Part shown: positions 25,301-35,500 of the stretch, in pieces
Layout: every line of letters starts with the position of its first letter
Position numbering within the stretch: the first letter of the stretch is position 1
Assembly (NCBI GenBank): GCA_963924555.1
Contig: OZ004585.1
Span: 7,456,556-7,520,555 of the forward strand
Length of the DNA: 64,000 nt
Direction of reading: 5' to 3'
From: Crambe crambe
Taxonomy: Eukaryota > Porifera > Demospongiae > Poecilosclerida > Crambeidae
Position numbers and translations under genes: made by a program
The notes under the pieces: generated by a model
Database searches by the model: none
The model's input: only the letters and a program-made list of their open reading frames with translations
What the model was told of the DNA's origin: nothing

Positions 25301-28300
25301 GTTACTCCAGCTAATACAGTCAACAGTCTAGTAAACATACCAGTGGCAATATATCCAGATTCTGGGACTATATAGAGAGGAGTTTTACCATTGAATAGCT
25401 TCAAATTATCTTCATATTTTTCTGTTGTGGGTAAAATTGAAGGAATGAAGTAACAAATCTCTTGTTGCAAAAAACTAATTTGAAAGCTCAGATGATGCTC
25501 TTCTAGAAATTCCATAAACCAATGATCATCTACTTCAGATGGTTTCTTACTGAGAAGGTGCCGATAAAAATTCATTGGCATAATACCTCTTTTAGCTAAT
25601 ATCTTCCATTCTTCTTTGAGCGTTTTCGGATCATAGCAGAATAATGTTGCAAGGACTTGCAGCAAAGCTTTGGGATCGATTACTACAAAGTTTCTCATAG
25701 TCCTTTTTTCAGATAAATGGTACCACATGAATACTCCAAGTTCATGGAAGTACATCAAAGCAGCTTTAGGATCCTCAACATTACACTTTTCCCTGCCAAT
25801 TGAAATAGCATCAGCTAAAGGAATAATGCCAATGTTCACATAATTAGTGTAACACATTCTCTGCAGTGCAACTTTGAAAGTTTGCCAAGAGCAAGGAATT
25901 TCAATAGATGATTTTTTAGCACGAAATGTTATACTGTTACGAAGTGACTCAATGCCAGGATCACCTATACTGAAATTTTGGCCGGATTTAGTGTTATCAA
26001 CTTCATGAATGTAAAAATCATTTTTGTCTGGTACAGAGCAGATTGACAAAGTGTTACGAAATTTCTCAGCAAACCTGCTGATATTATTATTGAGATCTGT
26101 TTCAAGTGACTTCGTACTCTCAGGTGCCTTATCTTTATGTGTCCCAACTATGACAGCTGCAACTGAGGGTGCTTGTCTATGAGGTCTTATTGGTAGAGGT
26201 AGGCTTTCCACTTCCATGCTGCATGAAAAAGCTTGAACGAAAGATAAGTCTCGATAAATTATATCTTTATGGGTGAAGGGAGACACAGCTTGTGGCAGGA
26301 AAGATTTCATTGGTCGAATTTCAGGTTTTTGGTCAAGATTTTCTAAATCACTCAAACGGAAAACTATTCCATACATACAATTAAATCTTGCAAAGCAAGG
26401 CAGTAAATCTTGGAATATTGGTTGTCCCCCAGTGTCCCACATAGTGAGAAAAACTTTGTCTTCACTTTGTACATGAAGTAATGGTTTAAAGGCACTACTT
26501 CCATCAACAGCTGCCATCAATTCACGATAGAGAAATTCAGATTCCATTACTATAGTTGGAGATTCGTCATCATCTATTGGTTCATCTTTTAAGTGCTTTC
26601 GGAGACTGGTTTTACCAGCTCCAGTAAAGCCAATCAGTACGAAGTGAATTTCAGATCCATTTTTTACAGTGTCAGTACCAGATATCGTTGCCAAACCAAG
26701 CCATGTCTTCTCTAGTTCTGTATAATTACAAAATTAATTGCATTAATTACGTATTATGATCATGTAATCGATATTGGAACTTACCTAGAAAGTCTTGAAG
26801 TTCACTTGCTAAAGCTGAATAAGTAGCTGGTCTCAGGTGAGATTTTTTAGACAACCACCTTTGTTCAAAAGAATTCTTTAGTAAGTGGTTGCTTAGAAAT
26901 TCAGCATGGGGAGCATTATCATTGGAAAAAATGGTAATCACATCCTTCATCCACAGCAAGTCACTGTAAGGAATACGTGGTGGATTGGGAAGTTCTTCAC
27001 TGAGAGAATCACCGTCATATACAGGAATGAATTTTGTTTCAAGTTCAGTTCCATTTTGTTGAATGAATATAGTTTCCAGAGTAACCTTGATATTTTGATT
27101 CAGTCTTTCGAATCTGCTCATACAGCTTGCAACACTTGACAGGAGTGATAATTGATTGACTTCTGATTCTGCATAATAGCTATTGGAGATGGCAATTTCT
27201 CGAAATGATTTCAATTTCTCAATGATTACAACAGGATACTTCATCATTCCTTCTTCTGCTGCTGGATAATACAATCCTATTATTGATGGAACTTCTTTAT
27301 GATCATGATTCAAAATCTCTAGATATTCAACATATCTACTATCAATTGTGGATTCAAAGTCGTTAGGATACAGTAGTGCTATACACTCTTTCCCTTGATA
27401 CTGAGCTGATATCATCCTGATTTTCTTCCTATTTGGGGATGATTCTTTTGAAAGGATATCTGCAGGCCGTAATGTGATATCTGTGAGGACTTTCCAATGT
27501 TTCAATAATACTTCACGTTTTCCAAACTTATACAACTTTACACTTCTATCTCTCAAAGATTTTATTTTATTTGGGAAGAGAGGTATTGTCTGTAAACTTA
27601 GCAATTCTGTACAAGGGATTTGAAGATATATAACCAGACTTCCTATGACAACTTTGTATATGAATGTTGTATAGGGCTCCATCCCCAAAAGTTCACACAG
27701 AAATGATATGAAATCATATGGCTCGCGTACTTCATGACCAAGTTGAGCCTCAGGAGTATCAATAATAAACACAGCAGTACAATAATTTGGAATATCTGGT
27801 AAAAGATTTTGGATAGGCTCATATATTCTACATCTTGCATATTTTTCAAAGCTTTCAATATAATTTTTAGCATTTTGTTTATCTATATCAGATCCAAACT
27901 TTTCTATAACTTTTTTTACAAAAAATTCGAAATTCATGAATGATTGGTGATAATAAATCTGCATCAAAAGACTTTTTGTATCTCTTCGTTCTCTGATTCC
28001 CTCCAAACGAGTTTTATCTAAATTCAATGGAGCTGATAAAAGATCCAGATCATCAAAGTCATTATCAGTACAGGTGTTCAAAAATGAATTTTTGAAACTA
28101 CCAAATAATGAGCTAAAATCGGATTGCATTTTCTTTGTTTCCTTTCTTAGCATTGCTAGAAATGTTTGGAAATGATGATCATCCCAAGAAGGAGGCCACA
28201 CATCTGGATATTTATAGTGTACAACTGCTGACTTGCTATCATTTCCTAGACTCTGTGATGATTCTTTGTTGCATAATCTAGTGGCACCGGTAGAATTACT

Positions 28301-29082
28301 TGGCAAAGAATTACTTTGGTTTGAGGGGGGAGGTTCAGCTGTGGAACAATAATTATGATGTAATAAATTGAATTTCTTAAAGCTATTCAAATGAATGAAA
28401 ACTGATGTCAGAATGACTGACAAGTCAGGTGTGAGTATTCATGTATTAGACATCTGAAGACTTCTTTGCCTATTTTAAACAATCAGCAGCCATTTCATCT
28501 GGGAAACCATAATGGTTTCCTACACAAGTAGCTAGATGAAATGGCTGCTTATCATCTGGTCACTACTGCTAATATTCCTCCCAGTAATTTAGTCACATGG
28601 AGCAACGAAATTAATATTTATACCTTCACCTCTTGCAGAATACTATATGAAAGGGTGGTTCAAAATATTGGGAAGCTGGCTTTTCTCTGACTCCTTGGAG
28701 CTTACAGCCAATTTCTAGCTAGTTCCTGCTATCTAGAAACCCTGCTACAGTAGTAGCAAGAGCAACTAAAGCTTGTATTATTGCAGGCTATGTGCAAAAT
28801 GTAGGGTATGAAATTTAAGATTCCTTTTGTTATCTTGTCATGAAATTCTGCAGTTAACATTATAATCAGAGAGTGCGGTAGCACTCTCTATGCGCACGCC
28901 GCCTATAGACTAATACTAAAGTGAAATTCTAGTTCCCCCACTTAGACCTAACAAAAGCTACTATGAATGATTATCCAGCCTACTAGAGCCTACTACAATG
29001 TGCAGACAAAGTTTCAGGACCAGGGAACTTACCGTTTCAGAAATACGGCAAGCAGGTAAATCACTGGATTCTTCTTCTTCTC

Positions 29083-29139
<57 letters not shown>

Positions 29140-32100
29140 TCTTAGATAACCATATCTCTCAAACCACTCAAGCTACAGCTATGATTTCTGGATAAATCCA
29201 CTCCAAATTCTACGAACTACGATCTTTTCTACTCGTTGATCCTCGAAAGAGTCGATGAAAAAGGAGACACTACGGAGCACAGCACTCGACTAATTCAATT
29301 AGGAAGCCATCTTTTCTATAATACGCATGCGCATGTATTTGATGTCCAATTATTCGAAATTATAATATTACTCAGCTGTCTCTAGCTAGCTAGCTAGCTC
29401 TAGCTTTGGATAATGATGATGATAGACTACTGTATCGATTCGGGGATTTAGATTCACCACGGTATTGGGTAGACTCTATTTCAGCATCTTCGACCTCTAA
29501 GTATGGCTCAACAAAACACAACACCTTGACTCGATAATGATTGGGCTAGTATGTATTATTGGAGAACTATTGGAGAACTTCTTTCATCTGTCTCTGCATA
29601 CACATAGAAGAATAAACTCTATACATAGCTAAAACAATAAAAGAGGGAAAAAGACCAGGAACAAGTAAGGGAAAAAGCATTTCGTGAAATGAAAAAAGAT
29701 GTAGGGATGACCACTGCTCAAAAAAGTAAGGAAACAAGAAGGATGGAAATGGGATCAATCTTTGTTCTGTATATCCAGCCAACAATCCCTACATATACGT
29801 ACATTACTACACTATAATCTGAAGCTACCCGACGTATATGTGGGGATTGTTGGCTGGATATACAGAACAAAGATTGATCCCATTTCCATCCCTTACTTTT
29901 TTGAGCAGTGGTCATCCCTACATCTTTTTTCATTTCACGAAATGCTTTTTCCCTTATATGATTCTTATATACAGTATAATATACGTACCTTTCTTAGGAG
30001 TTTCCACACAATATTTTCTCTGCAAACGATTTGCAATTGCTGGTTTGTTAACAATAGGGTCATTAAGAACATTAATGATTGATTCCCAGGACACTGGAAC
30101 GTCAGTATTATCACCTGTCCAGTAGTTTAGAGTTTCAATGAAACACCGTGCTGTCCTTCCATAATGATCCTCTTTAAATACATCCAGATTGTCTGTTTTT
30201 ATGCCCAATTGGATGCCTATTTCATACCACTTGCTTTGCACCTCACTTAGCTCATTTAATAAAGTCTTAAAATCTACAGTGACTTGCGAAAAGAAAAAAT
30301 ATATATATATTGATTATACACAATCTTTATCTGAAAATAATCCCTACTGTATTTTTTTTGAATGCTGTACAGAAATTCGAAAAATAAAATTCATATGCAC
30401 ATGTAACTGTGGCATAATTATCATGCTGATTGTAACAACTAATTATTATCATGTTATGTATCATCTAATCACATCATTATGTACATGTATCATAATTATA
30501 TCTAATCATATCATTATACACATGTATCAAGAGAGATCACCAGACTAGGGTAGCAGCTGTTCTGTTAGTCTAACTTTGTGATATAATTTGGAGACAGTTA
30601 CAGTGGTAGCAGAGAACAGTTTTTTTTTCCAGAGAGGAATGGCAGAAAAACATATTTCCATACCCAAGCCATTTTCACATGATGATGTTCGTGAATGGTT
30701 CCAACGTCATAGTTCCCAACTTTGAGAAACTAATTTCAGGGACACTAAATTCTACCACAAGTCACACCTACTTTTGAAGTCCCGCCCCTGTACCACGCCC
30801 ATATTCTGGCCACTGACTGAAGGACTAAGAAGAACGAGGAGAAGAACAGTTTTCATGAACTGGACATTGAATTACTTGACCTTGTGCACTGTTGATTGAT
30901 ACATGCAGCTATCTTAGCTCACTGCATTGTCTGAGTGCTGTGCAGTCAGTGTGGTGCATTCATTAGTGACTGGTTATGCTGTTAAGTAAACAAACTACCG
31001 TAGTCTGTAGCGCTAAAACGAAGCTTCCGGGACAAACAATAGGCAGTTTACACTTCCGTGGTGGGACGGGACAGAGTTGATAAATCCGGGACTGTCCCAG
31101 ACGTTTCGGGACAGTTGGAAACTATGCAACGTTTTGAGATATGCTGCAAGGCTAATGCATGGGATGATGCAAAGAAAGCACTGAAGCTCCCTACGTTACT
31201 GGAGGGAGAAGCTCTGGCTGTGTGGCTGGAATTGAGTGAGGCAGAACAAGCTGACTATAAGATAGCAAAGGACTCCAAGCTGACACCAGTGGCATTCGTT
31301 TCAATGGACGAGTTTCATAAAAGAAAATTGCGACCAGGTGAACCCTTGTCTATATTTGTCCAGGATGTAAAGAGACTGCTTTTGCAAGCTATGCCAGACT
31401 TGGACCAAGGAACACGGAATCAGTTGCTACATCATCAGGTGATTGCTGGATTGCCTGTTCATGTTAACAGACAGTTAAGAGCAATGTTAATGACCTGATA
31501 ACACCTGTAATTCTTGGGGTAGACTTCCTACAGCATCATGGCCTATTGTTGGACTTTACAACAACACCTGTTTCGATTGCATCAAAGTCAAAATCATCCA
31601 TTTCAAGTCCTTCTGGGCCTGACCACATGGGAGTATTACATGTCGATCGTTGTAGCTGCAGCACTGCAGTATGGATTTTTGGCTCTACTTCAAGCCAGCT
31701 TTGTCTCTCCCTAAATAGAAGGGGCACAAGGGCTGCTAATAAAGCCATATCTTGGAGGCCTGGCATCAGCCACGTTGGCCAGGGCCTAACAGAAGTAGGA
31801 ATTCTTCTAAGCAAATATACTTGAACAACTCTTCTCTGTAGCAAACTATACGTCTCAATGCTTCAGTGGAGAATCCTTGGCAGGCAAGTGTTAGCCGGCT
31901 AGCCCGGGCACTAGCTAGCTAGCTAGCTGGTGATTCAAAATTAAAGATTCGAATATTTCTTTGGACAAAAATTTCAACCAACGAAAATTTCCCGCTATAG
32001 GTAGTTATATACATTTACAATAGACAGTCCATGGATATATTATACAGCCCAGCTAGCCATCCCCACATAACCTTTGAAATTCTTTGCGCTTTCTTTTTTC

Positions 32101-32476
32101 TTTGTATTAGACTGATCAGAGTAAAATGAAAGCCTCAATTGCATGCATTCAGGCCCCATCCTTCATATGAACGTGTGCTAGCTTCAAAATGGCAGAGAAA
32201 GATTTTACTAGTGTTCCACAAGCTACATATCAATAGCACTGATTTGCAAAGTAGAACCTTAGTCGAAACTAATACCAAAAGATCAGTTTCTGTGTACCGT
32301 TCGAACTGATGGCCATAACAGACTATAGCCACTCTCTGTACATGTCCAAACTTCTTACTAGGTTGAAGGTCATTCTTACTTCTACGTCCAAAAGTTGAAT
32401 AGTCCAAACTCAATTTGCTTGCTGTTGAAACACTTACTGGAGCTTGCATGGCACCCAAATAGGTCATAGAGCGGGA

Positions 32477-32519
<43 letters not shown>

Positions 32520-35500
32520 GGGGAGTAGCCAGGTTTTTTATTTCACTGAGGCAAAATTGGGGGGACAGGGGGAGGGTGTAGGAGAGGGATGTGCCAGAGC
32601 GCAAAGCAATTTTTTAAATAAAATTTGGAGACCTTTATTTTTACTGATAAGCTCATGCAGTATAAATAGCTATCGATTCAGCCATTGATAGTGAAGCTAT
32701 AACTTATAGTGATGTTCGTAGCCAATTCTTAAGTGCTAAAGATGTCAGGAAGGGTCAGCAATGCTCTGGCACTGCAAACCTCTCTATTGATTATGTACTA
32801 ATTTCCTAAATTTTTCACTAAGGCGAGTGCCTCAGTTGCCTCAATGGTAGCTACTCCTCTGACAGACTGAGTACTGTAAGCTTCACTACACATGGACGCA
32901 CCAAGGCTTCATTTAAAGAAAACTCACCAGGTATTTGTTCAGGTCCAGTTTGGTGATCCTTCTCATTATGAGATCCTATTAATTATCAAATTGTCCTATT
33001 GAAAATATAGTTATAATATTAAATAACAGTTACCATGTTGTTGTGGTCCAGTTTGGTGGGCATCATCACACACATGTAATAATGGCATGCCTTCTTTGTA
33101 GGCACTGCTCTCGGTACAAAATCCTACATGTTGGGGAATTTTTTTCCTTCATATACACTATAATTGTACATTTTTACTCCTTAAAAGCTCACCATCTAAT
33201 TGTAATCCAGCTTGGTGGGCATCATGTAATAATGGAATACCTTCTTTATAGGTGCTGCTCTCAGTATGGGACCCTGAATAATGATAATAATAATGTTGAT
33301 TGTACATGTACATGATTCTCTAGGAATTAATATTTAATTGGAGCAAAATCAAGTTGCAACATCTGGGTCTCTAACGATTAAAGATAGCTATACAGTATCC
33401 TTCTTAAACCACTACTGAAAAAAACACAATGCATGATATGTAACTATAGCAACGTGTAGCAACTTTTACTATACTCTAAAACCTCTGATCACCTTCGAGC
33501 ACTGATAAGCTGACAACTTCTGGAGTACTTGGTGGGGAAGTTTCCACAGCTGTCACCTTCTGTACACCTATGTATGATAATTTATACGTAAATAAGTAAC
33601 AGCTCCACATATTAACCATGATTTTTTAGCCACCACCTTCCTGTACTGGCAAGCTGACAACTTCTGGAGTACTTGGTGGGGAAGTTTGAGTTTGAGTTTC
33701 CATAGCAACTGCCACCTTCTGTACATCTATGTTTGATAATTAAATAGTTATGTAAGTAATATGTATATGCATAATTTTTTAGCCATCAGCCCACATCAGT
33801 TTACTCTACCTACAAGATTTGGCCATTATAATTGAATTTCTATACCACATCACTGTGGTTTTTTTCAACTAATGGCATAATGGCCAATAATATGCTGCCA
33901 GCAAAACCATCTGATGAGAAACTAATGATCAACAAATAGTTGTCTAACTTAGCTATACTACATACCACATGCATGGATGTGGTGGAATGGTGGCACATGT
34001 ACATACCGTATTTCCGCGATCAGACGCGCCCTTGTTTTGTAGCCTCTCTCGAATAGTAGCCTCCCACAATTCTCTGCTAAAAATAATAGTGGCCACACTC
34101 GAATAAGAGCCTCCTGTATCACGTGTGCCAAACACGTGGTCTGCTATAATGGCTGAAGCTCATGTTGTTTGTGGCCATTCGTTATTTGAGTTAGATAGAT
34201 AGCGGTTTAGATGGTGTTGTTCGTGGTAGATCGTGGTAGATAGTGCTTTGTTCGTGGCCATCATGTGTATAAAGTCCATCAGAGTTGGTTTGGAACTGTG
34301 TTACATGCTTTTTGGAAAGCCAAAAGCCATCAAGTGACTCGTGAAGCTGCTAAGACATAAGATGACTAGTAACATTTCATCACCCCCGTTTAGTGGCCTC
34401 TCTCGAATTGTAGCCTCCCTCTCTGGCAGAATGAAATAATTAGTAGCCACAGCATCTGATCGCAGAAATACGGTATCAAGATTTAGGTCAATAAAGATAA
34501 TAGCTAGTGACTTGATTGATTGAGCCTATGTAGTTTTCAACCCCCACATGATGCAGACTAAAGGAATCCTTAATTGTGTCTATAGTTATGCTTTAGTAAC
34601 ACTTCGCCCTATGAGCTAGCTAACTAAAGCCTTTCAGGTAAAACATAATGTATTCTTCAGTCTATTATTGAGTCTACATGAAAAAAATTGACATCAACGA
34701 GTCAATGACATGCTCGTTGAGACGTAAGCCAATGAAGCCAAAAGCATGCAGTATAATTTTCATAATGGATGAAACCAAGGATGTTAGTTACTCTATAAAA
34801 CATTATCTGTGTCTACAGCACTCACCTCTACTGGATGGTACAACCAATTTGTCTATTGAAAAATATGACATTATGTACAGGTAAGGGCCTTTTTATTGTC
34901 AGCTTACAGGAGAGAGCACTGATAATTTCTAGTAATAATTTCATCGATGGATACAAGAATTGGTCTAGAGTAGATGATGACAATAAATGCAATGTATACA
35001 TGTCAGGTAAGGCTATAGCACTTACAGGAGAAAGCACAGATAATTATTAGTATTGGTAGGCACCAGAACCAGTCTGAATGATGATAATATTTAACATAAA
35101 TGCAATGGTACATACTATAGTGTTGTAATTATGGTCCCTCCCCAATGCAGTTTTGGATGATATCAGTAAAGTAATGGATGGTCTGATCAATGTCCTAGCA
35201 CGTTATGAAGGAATAGGTGGGAGGCTCAATATACCAAATGAGAAATTTGTGGACAGAATTTGAGTGCAGCAGTGGCTATGAGGAGAGTGATTGTGAATTA
35301 GCTAAATACGAATTATCCCCCACCAACTTGGAAGGTTCTGGTTGATGCTGTCAAACAGCTAGGGCTGCAAGCAAACATACGTAAAGCTATTTCTGATTTT
35401 TAAATGGAGAAGATCTGTCGAATGGTTCTGCTAATTACAAAAAAGGTCATGTAACACAAAAACCACTCATGCAAAACAGCTAATCTTATAGTACTTGACT

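Noticed and set aside
29567-30125. Open frames covering the long inverted repeat
   Set aside because: Mirror-image peptides from the two hairpin arms; no start, domain or splice support.
31058-31498. Gag frame as a domesticated host gene
   Set aside because: It is interrupted by a MITE with target duplication and fused to a protease fragment, so it is a dead retroelement.
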